From NCBI GenBank assembly GCA_963932145.1, contig OZ010595.1, positions 91,967,471 to 92,031,470 on the forward strand: DNA of 64,000 bases, given 5' to 3'. The notes beneath the pieces were generated by a model that was given only the letters and a program-made list of their open reading frames with translations, made no database searches and was not told the origin of the DNA. Below are positions 54,660 through 64,000 of the stretch, piece by piece. Numbering within the stretch: position 1 is the stretch's first letter; every line of letters starts with the position of its first letter. The position numbers and the translations under genes are program-made. This DNA is from Acanthosepion lycidas (taxonomy: Eukaryota > Mollusca > Cephalopoda > Sepiida > Sepiidae).

Positions 54660-55145
54660 GTGTGTGTGTAGAATTTTTTTCAGGGCTAATTGACCATTGA
54701 CCCTTGAATAGAAGATATATTATTATTTATAAGTTATTTTATATTCTTCAAACCTATTCAGACAAATTTCTGATTCCCATGTTATTTTATTTATGACATT
54801 CACAAACTGTTTCATATTTTGCAAAATACCTAAAATTTGACCAGATATTTAGGGAAGAGTCCCCCACTTAACACCAGGCAACAACCTCCAAATTTACAAA
54901 TGATCCAAAGTTTCTAAACATTATCATGAATAGAATTTTACCCCAACTGGCACACATAGTCATACAAAACTCTCCCTTGACTTGTGACAGTTCAATATAT
55001 CTACTTTGCTGCAACATATGTAATGAACAGAATTGTATTAATGTAACTGGTATAGAATTTCATGTTTAATAAACACAAGAAAACTATCAGACATAATAAG
55101 AGGAATTTTTCACATTTGAAGCGACCAGACCATAATTTTAATAAC
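54660..55145. other. No gene recognised
   Basis: Unassigned sequence with a (TG)n scrap at 54659-54670. Confidence 0.4.
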
Positions 55146-55348
55146 AGTAGATTAGTGTTTCTCAACCTTTTTGAGGAATGACACACCTAGGAGCAAATGA
55201 AAATATCATGGCCCACTTAAAAAGTTTTAAAGGGCATACATTTAAATATTATGAAATAAAACCATAGATTTAAAAAAATATATACATACAAATATGAACT
55301 TACTTTATTTCAATGTTTCTAATCATGCATTTATTCATGTTATTTAGT

Positions 55349-55660
55349 GAAAAAAACAAAAACAAAACAACAAAAAAAAACAAAAACAAAAACAAAACAA
55401 CAAAAACAAAACAACAAAAACAAAAACAAAACAACAAAAACAAAACAACAAAAAAAACAAAAACAAAACAACAAAAAAAACAAAAACAAAACAAAAAAAA
55501 CAAAAACAAAACAACAAAAACAAAACAAAACAAAAAAAACAAAACAAAAAAAACAAAACAAAAAAAAACAAAACAAAAAAAACAAAAAAAAAACAAAACA
55601 AAAAAAAAACAAAACAAAAAAAACAAAACAAAAAAAAACAAAAAAAAAAACAAAAAAAAT
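55349..55660. repeat. (AAAAC)n/(AAAAACAAAACAAC)n satellite
   Basis: About 310 bp of A runs of 2-10 separated by single C, with locally regular patterns such as AAAACAACAAAAAC. The frames of 90-135 codons on both strands are K/N/T/Q- or F/C/L-rich by composition. Confidence 0.97.
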
Positions 55661-55829
55661 AAAACTGTGCTTGGTGTTGTCTTTTTTTTTTAAATTTGTG
55701 GAATTTGAAAAAGTTAAATTACAAAAAAATGTAGAAATACTTTTTAAAAAATGAATATTAAAACAAAGTATTTAAAATAACAGTCAATAATAGTGAAAAG
55801 AATTAGTTGAAAAAAGTTAAACTCTTATT

Positions 55830-56137
55830 AATTTCTGTCTATATTTCTAAGATGAGGTATTATGTACACTATTTACATTATTTGAACTATTGTCCAAATC
55901 TTTGTTGCCATATTTATTATGTTTCAGCCATTGTATGCTCTGGCCTTCTTCAGGTGGTTGGAATGTCAAACTGAACCCTTTATTTCGCTCACTGGGGTAG
56001 ACTGTTCTAGTTCCACATCCCATGTTTAATGAATATCAGTTATCTCCTGTTAATTCCCTGCCTTATCCAGGTATTGAACTCACACTCTTTGGGTCCTTTA
56101 TCCATTGTGCCATGTGCCATCTGTGTATGAATTTCTG
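55830..56137 (-). mobile_element. S1 SINE, single copy, minus strand
   Basis: The tail (TATATTTCTAAGATGAGG), the body ('CTGGCCTTCTTCAGGTGG', 'GTTCTAGTTCCACAT') and the head with box B complement (GGTATTGAACTCAC) are all present. A possible 8-bp target duplication AATTTCTG lies at 55830-55837 and 56130-56137. No head-to-head partner here. Confidence 0.8.
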
Positions 56138-56447
56138 GGTATTATAAACCTAATGTCTTCAGCAACCATTTTTTTTTACTAGTGCTCATATTGCAATTTT
56201 TGCTGTTATTTCAGGTTTTTACCAGAACTCATAATGCAATTTTTGTTGTTATCACTTTTCTCTGGCACTCCTTATTACTGGTTCCCATATTGTATTCATT
56301 TCTATGCATGGTCGGCTCAGGAGATTTTTGTGGCCTAGCATATGTGCTGATTCCTTAAGTTTACAAATTCATTTATTCAAATAGTACTAACACTGTACCA
56401 TTACTACTCTCTCTCACACACACACACACACTGTATGTGCCATGACC

Positions 56448-56483
56448 ATATTCTGTGGCACATGAGTGTGCCACAGAATATGA
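56448..56483. repeat. Perfect 15-bp-stem hairpin
   Basis: CATATTCTGTGGCAC, a 6-nt loop, then GTGCCACAGAATATG. It is near the right end of the hAT-like region. Confidence 0.9.
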
Positions 56484-56509
56484 TGGTTGAGAATTATTGC
56501 TGTTGGTGT

Positions 56510-56928
56510 ATCTTTTTAGTGCATTTCATATCTTTATGTATTCTTTTTTAGTACATTTGGTTTGGGGGGGGATAATACTAAAAATGACTGTAAAAGTCAT
56601 TTTTAAAATAAATTCCCCCATTGTAAGTATAAATGGAAATTTAGGCAATACTTAATTTCCAGAAAATTTTATCACAATTGAAGCAGAGAACTAGTAGAAT
56701 AATTACAACCAGATATTATCACTAATGTATTCAGGGTGGGGAAAATGACCTTGTATCCCAGTGAAGGTTAAAACAATATGGAATAATTCACAAATAATAT
56801 TATATACCCTTTATTCAAGGGTCATTTCTCTAACAAAGAAAAAAAATACATGTGTGCAAAGCAACTTTCTCCAAACATTTAAAAGAAAAAAAAGACAACT
56901 TCATTTTATCCTTTAAATTTATTTCATT

Positions 56929-56930
<2 letters not shown>
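56510..56930. other. No gene recognised
   Basis: Unassigned AT-rich sequence. Confidence 0.4.
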
Positions 56931-56931
<1 letters not shown>

Positions 56932-56992
<61 letters not shown>

Positions 56993-57009
56993 TAGGTAGG
57001 TAGGTAGGT
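56932..57009. repeat. (AT)n and (GGTA)n microsatellites
   Basis: A 56-bp AT run followed by five GGTA units. Confidence 0.97.
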
Positions 57010-57835
57010 AATAATCCATTGGTATATAATTCAAGTGAATCTTAATATAAAATATTAAAACTGATCCCCAAAAAAGAGTTCAATGTATTATAACAGATCA
57101 TATAAATTACATAGAAATCTAAATTTCCCTCATTTGATCAGCATTTTTGACCAAGAAGATCTATATTGGCATTTTCAACTAGGAAGGACCAGAGGTTTTA
57201 ATCAAAAAGGAGTTGATTTGTGGTGACCCCTTTATGTACTGAGTACATCATTAGTGATATCAAAGCAAGTTTTTTTTGTTTTTTTTTTTTCCACTTGGTG
57301 TCACCTTAGAATGTCAATAGAGATCATAATGATTAGGAAGTGAACTGAAAGCAATAAAGTGCAGAAATTTAGCCAAGCTGAACTTAGGATATATATTCAC
57401 AAGATGACCAGATAACAAGAAATTGTATAAATGCCTGATCCATAAAGCTTAATAAAAAATCCCCGATATCTGTCGAAAAAGATTGAGCATTTAATGCAAG
57501 ACCCTAAACGACATACCCATGTTTCAATCAGTGTTAATTGAATGGAGTCCAGAAGTGAATAAAGAATTAATTTATGTTTGAAAAATTTAGTATTGTATTT
57601 TTTATCAGATATTACATGTTCTTTCTTGAAGAGTAACTCATTGCACTTGTTCTAATGTTTACCACTGATATGAATTGGAATGACCATAATGAGTCAGTTG
57701 TCTACTGCTAAGAATGTTGGTTCCCTCTGTCAGGCTAGACAATTTTTCTCACCAGAACCAGTCTTGAAACTTTATAAGTTAACTATTCATCCGTGCATAT
57801 CGAGCCTGCTGCTTCAGGTATGTATGTAGAGATTC
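57010..57835. other. No gene recognised
   Basis: Unassigned sequence; a T-rich tract at 57270-57290. Confidence 0.4.
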
Positions 57836-57839
57836 TAGA

Positions 57840-58230
57840 CAAAACACAAAAAAAGAAGCTGCACTGTTATTGGTCCTGATCTGGCATCTTTGCTTCTCTT
57901 TTCTGTAAATATTCTCATGGCAATTGTTCTGATGAGCTCTTCTCTTTATAAATTGTAGTACTAGATTGGCAGTTAGGTCCCATTTTACTGTCAAAATTGC
58001 TAAATATAAATGTCTTCTATTATAATAGTTTCTTCTCGCACTTGTGAAAATTTCAGCTTCTTGCTTTCCTCTCAACTCTGACCTTCAAACATTTAAATGC
58101 AACATCAATCATCATCTTGTGCCTCCTTCAATCCTGTTCATTTACTACTCTTTCTCTGCCCTTTTTCAAATTCTTTCACACTCAGTAAACCCTTGCATCT
58201 TTATGACTATCATTTTGCTTTGAGTAAAAT
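57840..58230 (+). mobile_element. LINE family A 3' end, longer copy
   Basis: The plus strand reaches further into the ORF than other copies. The region reading 'IGPDLAS' (TGGTCCTGATCTGGCATC), then 'YRKYSHGNCSDELFSL' and 'LDWQLGPILL' corresponds to the C-terminal part of a CR1/Jockey-like ORF2. The 3' UTR and 'CACTCAGTAAACCCTTGCAT' follow. Stops interrupt the frame. Confidence 0.7.
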
Positions 58231-58239
58231 GATAAAAAA

Positions 58240-58730
58240 ATAAAAATAAAGTTTCATATCTTTCATATATTATTTTTTTTAAAATCATTCTTTGACGAGA
58301 TAAAAATGACACTAAACAATTGTTGGACATCACTCTCACTCATATTTTTTTTTTGGCTTCCTTAGAATGGATGCTTTGTCTAAGAATGGTCAGATCAAAG
58401 TCTCTTGCACAATTTGACCTGCATGACATTTGTCTCCAGACTACTGAGTCAGTCTCCCTATAGTAGAATCATTTGTATTGGGATATTTTCTTTCATTTGT
58501 AATGCAAAGGCAGTAATAGTTTTAATTGGTTTTAGTTCATTTTATTAGAAAAGATAGTAATAAAATTTATTTTTATAGACGCTAAGATTTTATAATTACA
58601 TTATTAGTACATTGGGGAACAGATTCTCTGAATAAAATAAACCATATTTCACAAGAATTGTAGATGCAACAAGATTTTGGAAACTCAAGAAATTATCTAT
58701 GTTGTCAATCTTGGCTTTTTTTTTTTTTTT
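58240..58730. other. No gene recognised
   Basis: Unassigned sequence between two LINE tails of opposite strand. Confidence 0.4.
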
Positions 58731-58734
58731 TGTA

Positions 58735-59095
58735 ACCGAGTTCACCCTAAGCAAGGCAATTAAACCACCAAGACAGAAGGGTTTAATGGGTTTGGAAGTA
58801 TTAGAAAACAGAAACATTAAGGAGCGAGAACAAAAAAAGAGTAATCAAGAAGGTAGTAGATAGCAATTGACATTGCATTCAATTTACAGTTAAACTGTAA
58901 ATGGCTGAGACCTTGTCACCAGTCTAGTACTGTGCTTAAATTCATAAAGTTTAGGTACCATAGCAAAAAACTCATCTGAACAATTACCATGATGGTATTT
59001 ATAGAAAAGTCCCAGGGAGCCAATTTTACAGTAGTGGGAAAGAGACTGAAGGCAATATGCCAGATCAGGACCAATAATATTGCTGATTCTTTGGA
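58735..59095 (-). mobile_element. LINE family A 3' end, minus strand
   Basis: The terminus (complement of 'TTCACCCTAAGCAAGGCAAT') and the 3' UTR are followed by ORF remnants up to 'ATGCCAGATCAGGACCAATA'. With 57840-58230 it forms an inverted pair of LINE tails about 500 bp apart. Confidence 0.7.
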
Positions 59096-59099
59096 TTTT

Positions 59100-59745
59100 A
59101 TCAGAGAGCTCTAGATATATAGCAGGAGTACTGGACCATGTATAGCAACAATATTACAAGCATGGATGAATGGTAGACTTATAGATAGATAGATAGATTC
59201 TGGAGAGAAAAATTGTCTTGCTCAACATAGTGAACCACCTTTCTTAGCAGATGACTTAGCAAGGAGTAGTAAATTATAACAGAAAGAACAGAGTTAAGAG
59301 ATTAGAGATTGTTGTATTGGTTAGTGGTCATACTGATTGACCAATCAATGAAGAGGAGGAAATGTAGTTTTTCTTATAGAAAAGAAGCTTGACCAGTTAG
59401 GTTTTTGAGTAAAATGGATCAAATACTAAAGAATTAATTGCCCCACCATTGGTAGGGGTGCAAAGCTATGTTCTTCAGACTAGTATTCTGTGGGTAATTC
59501 AGTTCGCTCTTTGTTTGTGATGACTGAAATAGATTAAAGTGCTTGCTTTCATCCAGTCCTCTGGTCTACTAACTGAGCTGTTGCTAGTGACCTCCTATTC
59601 TCTCGTTCTTGTTAGTATGTACACTGTCATGCCAACAATGCATTCTGTTCTGTCCCGTCTTCCTCACAGACTCAATATTTATGCCCGCATCGAGGGCAAC
59701 TAACATTTGCATACGAGACTTACTTTTCATTTGCCTGAGACTTCC
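59100..59745. other. No gene recognised; GC rises from about 59.5 kb
   Basis: (GATA)n scrap at 59176-59197. From about 59500 the base composition becomes more even, leading into the promoter-like segment. Confidence 0.4.
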
Positions 59746-59750
59746 GATCT

Positions 59751-59919
59751 TATAAATTTACGCTGGCTTGAATTTTTAGTCTTTTTTATTTTTATTTTTC
59801 ATTGTACGCCTGCTCCCGATATAAGAGTTTCGGAATAATTCATTTTCACTTTTAACGCCAGTCACGATCTTTCTACAAGACCTGACACGCCATGCAAATT
59901 CGCTTTGCGGAAGGTAAAG
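59751..59919 (+). promoter_or_regulatory. Promoter and first-exon-like segment
   Basis: A TATA-like TATAAATTTA (59751-59760) is followed by a GC-richer stretch and a good 5' splice site, CGGAAG|GTAAAG (boundary after 59913). A short open frame from ATG at 59892 runs into the donor ('MQIRFAE'). The stretch from about 59.5 kb could equally be an LTR of an unrecognised retroelement; no partner copy was found in the window. Confidence 0.3.
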
Positions 59920-61160
59920 TCTTCTTGTTCCTCACATATTCTGTAAAGGACTGAGGTAAAGGAATTCTTAAGTTAGGAGAACTATCATTTGCTGCATCCA
60001 TATTTTAATACTGTCAATACTGAAACCTCTATTATAAATGAGAAAACCAATACTCATCATGGAATTGCCAGTGATTAATTACAATTGTTTTCATTCAAAT
60101 GGGTTCTGTTTAATGATTTAGGCATGTTATACCTAGTCCACAAATCAATTTCTTGGTAGATGTGAAAAGTTGATTAAGAAAAATACCAAAGTTTTCTTTC
60201 AGATAAGAAATTAATCCGTGGACTTGAAAGGATCGGAACCAAAATAAATAGGCATAAAACGTCTAAATTATTTAACTGAACATGTTTGAATGAAAATATG
60301 CTGGCTAAATATGCACATTTTAAATTGTTCTTCTGATGACTCCAGTTTTACTGAATGCAACAGAAGCAGATTGAACCAGTTAAATGAAGTTTCAACTAAT
60401 CCGTTCAACATCTCTTTGTCTATCCTCCATTTCCAGAGATCATTCAACACAATGTGGATGCAGAAAGTTTTTACAAAGAGATATCCTGAAACTGACAAGA
60501 GATGAAAAGAAAAATAAGAGAAAAAAAAAAACAACACCTTAAGGAATATATTGTCACACTGCAGTGATATTAGAAAGTTCCCTGACTCTACATACTTTGA
60601 TTATGCTGTTTAAATGGAAATGTGCACTCAGCTAATGTTCATTGGACCCTAGCATACTGATTCAGCCTGCCAATAGGCTTTGTGCAATTTGCTTGTGTTC
60701 AATTAGGTTACAGCTTTTTATAATGTTGCATTGAACATCTTTTTGATCTTCATGACGGACGGCTTAAACTTTGCATGAATCTTGAGAAACCGGAATCTAA
60801 GTAACGTAATGGCTGTAAATGAATTTTTTATTTATTTAATTTAACCAGTCATTTAGAGATATGAATTCATGTGCTAAGCCATTTTATTAATTTGTCTTTA
60901 CTGAATCCTTTGCTTAATCCTAAAGGATCCATATTTTATCTTCCAACAAAAGTGTTTGTTTTTCGCATATTTGCTTTTAATATTTGATTCAGGGTTGGCA
61001 TGCATCAGTGAGTTATGACGTCTTTTGCTCTTAAAGATTATCAATATTTATAAATAAGAAAGAAATGGAATAGAATAGAAGGAGAAAATGAAAAGTAAAA
61101 CATGAAGCAACAATGTAAAAAAAAAAAAACAAACAAAAAAAAACAAAACAAAAAAAACAA
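59920..61160. other. Non-repetitive stretch, possible regulatory DNA
   Basis: About 1.2 kb without recognised transposon or microsatellite, apart from a small A run at 60522-60533 and A/C-rich text from 61120. It contains homeobox-type TAAT/ATTA sites (for example 60075-60085 TTAATTACAATTG, and TTCAATTAGG at 60699). Chance frames only. Confidence 0.35.
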
Positions 61161-61167
61161 GAAAGTA

Positions 61168-61247
61168 TTAGGTTGGTGCAAAAATAATGTCGTTTTCTCA
61201 CATATGTTACTATGTTAGAAAACTACATTATTTTTGAACCAACCTAA
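61168..61247. mobile_element. mariner hairpin MITE (copy 11)
   Basis: 80 bp, TA-flanked. The right arm has three changes (TTAGAAAACTACATT, TTTTTGAACC), so pairing is less perfect than in most copies. Confidence 0.95.
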
Positions 61248-61259
61248 TAGAAACATGTA

Positions 61260-61890
61260 TTTTCATATTCTTTTTGATTCAATATTTTATTGATAAAAAA
61301 TAATAATAATCACAGTATTCTGGCTTCCAAGCTTCACATGAATGAAGACAATGATTTAGAATTTATTTAGTAATTGAAAATACAAAGGCCTGATTAAAGT
61401 GCTGTTAAGCCAGTTTGAACCTGGCCTTAAAAAAATGCTAACTGAATTTTTCTTTGCCTATTTCTTTTAACACTGATGCTTGAAAACAAGCACATGCTAT
61501 TTTCAAATCTGATTCAAGGAACTTTACTTAAAATAAAAAAAAATTAAGAAAAAAAAAAAAAAATTTCTTGGCAAATGAAAGCTTGTCCCTGCTGTGAAAA
61601 ATGAGAAATTTTATAAGGTTGAGAAAAAAAAAAAAATTCCAAATGTGCAGCCATTCTTGAGGGATAATGTTTGGGTATAGCATTTGATGGAACTGTTGGA
61701 GGTAGAAAACTTGGGAGGCTGTTAAACTCGGGTGGGCTGCAAACTTGGGGTGAAGGTGGAGAGGGAAGGATAGACTTTGGAAAAAATAATAAAGGAAAGT
61801 TTGTTTTTTACTCAAATAAAAGTGGTTGGATTATGGGAAATATTTTTAATATGACTATTGAGCAAATGTTCTGACATAAGATATATGCAC
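61260..61890. other. No gene recognised
   Basis: A runs at 61539-61562 and 61623-61635. A G-rich plus frame at 61671-61874 ('GGRKLGRLLNSGGLQTWGEG') has no motif. Confidence 0.4.
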
Positions 61891-61891
61891 A

Positions 61892-61895
61892 CACA

Positions 61896-61960
<65 letters not shown>

Positions 61961-61975
61961 CACACACACACACAA
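61892..61975. repeat. (AC)n(AT)n(AC)n microsatellite
   Basis: An AT run of about 60 bp flanked by CA runs. Confidence 0.97.
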
Positions 61976-61979
61976 AAGC

Positions 61980-62555
61980 ATTTGAGTCTATTTAGTCTTA
62001 TTTATACTGGTTTAGATAAAGACAATCATTGCTTAAGATTTTTATTTTCCTTTTCCATGGTTCAGTCCACTTTTCTTGTTTCTGAGAAAAATTTAAATTC
62101 ACTTTTTCGGTGTTTTCTGGTTGATTTCAGCTTTCATGAGGCATTTTCTTTTTGTGTTGATAGGCTTGTGTCTATGGGCAGACAGTGTGCTTCTTTAGGG
62201 GTTCCCAAAGAATCCCATATAAGAATGACATGTGAAGATGCACCACTTCACAATAACCCAACATGACATGATCTTAAGGACGAAAGCTAGAAGAAAAAGC
62301 TAACTATTAATTGTAAGAAGACAATTTTTAGTCATTCACAAAAGAGACAACCAAAAGTGTGCAATACATATTAAAAACATCAAAATCAAGCAGCTACAGA
62401 AATTTAACTAAGTATGTAGTAACAGATTATATAGAAAATGTAACACAGAAAAGGCATAGGAATGGCAAAACATGTCTTTCAGAAACTAAGTATTAAGAGA
62501 TAGGAAAATATTTGGTTTGGTTTACAACATAACACCTCAATGGGTTATTTAATGC
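61980..62555. other. No gene recognised
   Basis: A plus-strand frame of 94 codons (61982-62266) is unremarkable; no splice or motif support. Confidence 0.4.
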
Positions 62556-62564
62556 TGACAAAAT

Positions 62565-62775
62565 TTTTATGGCTGGTAATATTTTGTTTTGTCAAAAATC
62601 TATTTCTGGTAATTTTTTCTTCAAAAATGTATTGCTGGTAATTTTTTTTTTTTTTTTTTTTTCAAAAACGTATTGTTGGTAATATTTTTTTTCAAAAACG
62701 TATTGCTGGTAATAGTTTTGTTTTACAAAAATTTATTGCTGATAATAATTTTTTTACAAAGTATTTCTGGTATTA
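62565..62775. repeat. Minisatellite, 30-38 bp unit (ACGTATTGCTGGTAATAT)
   Basis: Six to seven units of 'CAAAAACGTATTGCTGGTAA' plus a T-rich spacer of variable length. The core matches the array at 31274-31420 with two or three substitutions (ACGTATAGCTGGCAACAT). Confidence 0.9.
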
Positions 62776-62779
62776 AAAC

Positions 62780-63010
62780 CTATTTTTACACTTTCATAGT
62801 GTTTACCTCAGTTTTGGGTTTAACTATTTGCCCATAGCTGGGACCCTAACAGGTGCTACAACGCCGGATCAGGGTGGACCTGGGAGCACCAGCAATTAAG
62901 AAATGGTCCCATGCTCTTCAAAACCTCCTGATCAGAGTTGGTTTATCGTCATACTCAGGATGGTAGGAAAATATCCTTTGAAACAAGTGCTAAATTGTTA
63001 TACAATATGT
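62780..63010. other. Unassigned, probably repeat-derived
   Basis: GC-richer text such as 'GTGCTACAACGCCGGATCAG' and 'GGTGGACCTGGGAGCACC' looks transposon-derived, but I cannot place it. It leads directly into LINE family C. Confidence 0.35.
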
Positions 63011-63011
63011 A

Positions 63012-63470
63012 AATCTCCTATATAGCAGTAAATGTTGAACAATTTCCTCACAGATGAAGACGTGAGGCAACAGATATGGACAGAACATGTGATAAAGATG
63101 GAAGTTTTAAGGAAAATGGAAACTATTAGGTTGGTGCAAAAATAATTTCGTTTTCTCACATAGTAACATATGTTAAAAAACGAAATTATTTTTGCACCAA
63201 CCTAATAAAAAGTACACTTCTACTTAGAATGATAACTGAAATTTCTGGAATACATACTGAGGAAAAAGAACTTGGAGAATCTGACACTCACAGGGCCTGG
63301 TGAAGGACAGAATATAAGTAATACCCTGAGGAAGCTTGTGCAAATGGATGGCAGAACAGAGTGTGAAGGATAGTAAAAAGATGAACATTACTAAGAGCTA
63401 CAAGAGATAGGAAGTTGTGAAGAGCCATGATCACCCACATTCTGAAGAACCATGGTACACATAGATGAAT
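63012..63470 (+). mobile_element. LINE family C 3' end, split by a MITE
   Basis: It starts CTCCTATATAGCAGTAAATG, the unoccupied form of the site where MITE copy 8 inserted. It continues 'CTCACAGATGAAGACG', is cut by MITE copy 12, and goes on through 'GGAATACATACTGAGGAAAA', 'AAGAGATAGGAAGTTGTGAA' and 'GAGCCATGATCACCCACATT'. Decayed, no intact frame. Confidence 0.75.
63126..63205. mobile_element. mariner hairpin MITE (copy 12), AATTTCG subtype
   Basis: 80 bp, TA-flanked, inside LINE family C. Arms AATTTCG/CGAAATT as in copy 5. The loop is inverted relative to copy 5 (CACATAGTAACATATGTT against AACATATGTTACTATGTG), which simply reflects opposite insertion orientation. Confidence 0.95.
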
Positions 63471-63552
63471 TCATATTAATTGAGGGATGCCCTTACATGT
63501 ATAATGTAGATAGAACTTTATATATGTAATACAATAAAAATCTAATCAAGAT

Positions 63553-63963
63553 GTAATATCAGATCATTATTTACATTATTCGGACTATTGTCCTCATCTT
63601 TGCTGCCATATTTATTACGTTTCGGCCATTGCATACTCTGGCCTTCTTCAGGTGGTTGGAATGTTGAACTTAACCCTTTATTTCGCTCACTAGGGTAGAC
63701 CGTTCTAGTTCCACGTGCCATGTTTAATGGGTGTCAGTTATCTGTTATCTCCTGTTAATTTAACTCTGAAAGTTCTCCACTGCCTTAACAGAGTATTGAA
63801 CTCACATTCTTTGGGTTCTGTCCCTGGATCTAACCAACGCCTCTATCTCTGTTCCATGTGTCCTTGTAATAAATATGGTGATGAAAATGAGGACAGTAGT
63901 CCGATTAATGTAAATAATGTACATAATACCTCATCTCAGAAATACAGACAGGTAATATCAGAT
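63553..63963. mobile_element. S1 SINE pair, head-to-head, with target-site duplication
   Basis: A perfect 12-bp duplication GTAATATCAGAT (63553-63564 and 63952-63963) bounds the unit. Inside, a minus-strand S1 SINE begins internally in the tail (CATTATTTACATTATTCGG, lacking the last about 25-30 bp) and runs to its head (box B complement GTATTGAACTCAC at about 63793; CCATGTGTCCTTG at the junction). A plus-strand 5'-truncated tail (63867-63951) follows immediately. Confidence 0.92.
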
Positions 63964-64000
63964 ATCCAATAAAAATGCAGTACATATGTACTATATATGC

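Larger units (their letters stand above)
55149..56505. mobile_element. Possible hAT-like element with internal insertions
   Basis: The left end TAGTGTTTCTCAACCTTTTT and the right end (complement CAGCAATAATTCTCAACC) share the CAG...TTTCTCAACC ending common in hAT transposons, and 'GACACACC' and 'TGGCACAC' follow inward. An 8-bp target duplication is not evident. The interior holds an AAAAC satellite and an S1 SINE. There is no transposase. Confidence 0.4.

Noticed and set aside
55300..55754. Frames of 90-135 codons on both strands
   Set aside because: Produced by the AAAAC satellite; open in nearly all frames because the repeat lacks stops.

Overview
This window looks like a piece of an AT-rich animal genome. 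I see no bacterial-style genes, operons or closely packed reading frames. It holds long AT, AC/GT and A-rich simple repeats, RNA polymerase III-type SINEs, decayed non-LTR and Penelope-like retrotransposons, and many tiny TA-flanked DNA transposons. The mix (tRNA-headed SINEs, 5S rRNA-headed SINEs, mariner-type MITEs, Penelope-like elements) would suit a mollusc, and a cephalopod such as an octopus is my best guess. That guess rests on overall character, not on a diagnostic gene. No complete protein-coding gene is visible. The only non-transposon coding hints are one possible terminal exon (about 49.78-50.07 kb, +) and a promoter/first-exon-like stretch (about 59.75-59.92 kb, +).

Layout. 1-10 kb: SINE and LINE tails, one decayed Tc1/mariner element with about 100-bp inverted repeats (2517-4083), and the first hairpin MITEs. 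10-20 kb: a Tigger-like MITE, a TTAA-flanked piggyBac-like MITE with a mariner MITE inside it, a 5S-headed SINE, and a 774-bp palindrome with a SINE at its core. 20-36 kb: a short gypsy-like LTR retrotransposon with a broken gag, a Penelope-type reverse transcriptase scrap, LINE tails, SINEs in head-to-head pairs, a minisatellite, a GIY-YIG-type Penelope tail, and a possible 2-kb Tigger-like element. 36-48 kb: LINE tails (one amplified in tandem), a reverse-strand 5S SINE, microsatellites and A-rich satellites. 48-57 kb: a LINE fragment, the candidate exon, more 5S/tRNA SINEs, a 1.85-kb Penelope-like pseudogene split by a MITE, a large inverted repeat and a hAT-like region. 57-64 kb: LINE tails, about 1.2 kb of non-repetitive sequence that may be regulatory, a second copy of the minisatellite, and a head-to-head SINE pair with a clear target-site duplication.

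The strongest signals are these. (1) Twelve copies of a 77-98 bp near-perfect hairpin MITE, whose ends match those of the human MADE1/Hsmar1 mariner family; one insertion has its empty site preserved elsewhere in the window. (2) SINEs repeatedly arranged head-to-head with both 3' tails outward; two such pairs are bounded by 12-14 bp target-site duplications, which implies single dual-primed insertion events. (3) A composite SINE with a 5S rRNA-derived head and a tRNA-like second module. (4) Two arrays of a related minisatellite more than 31 kb apart.
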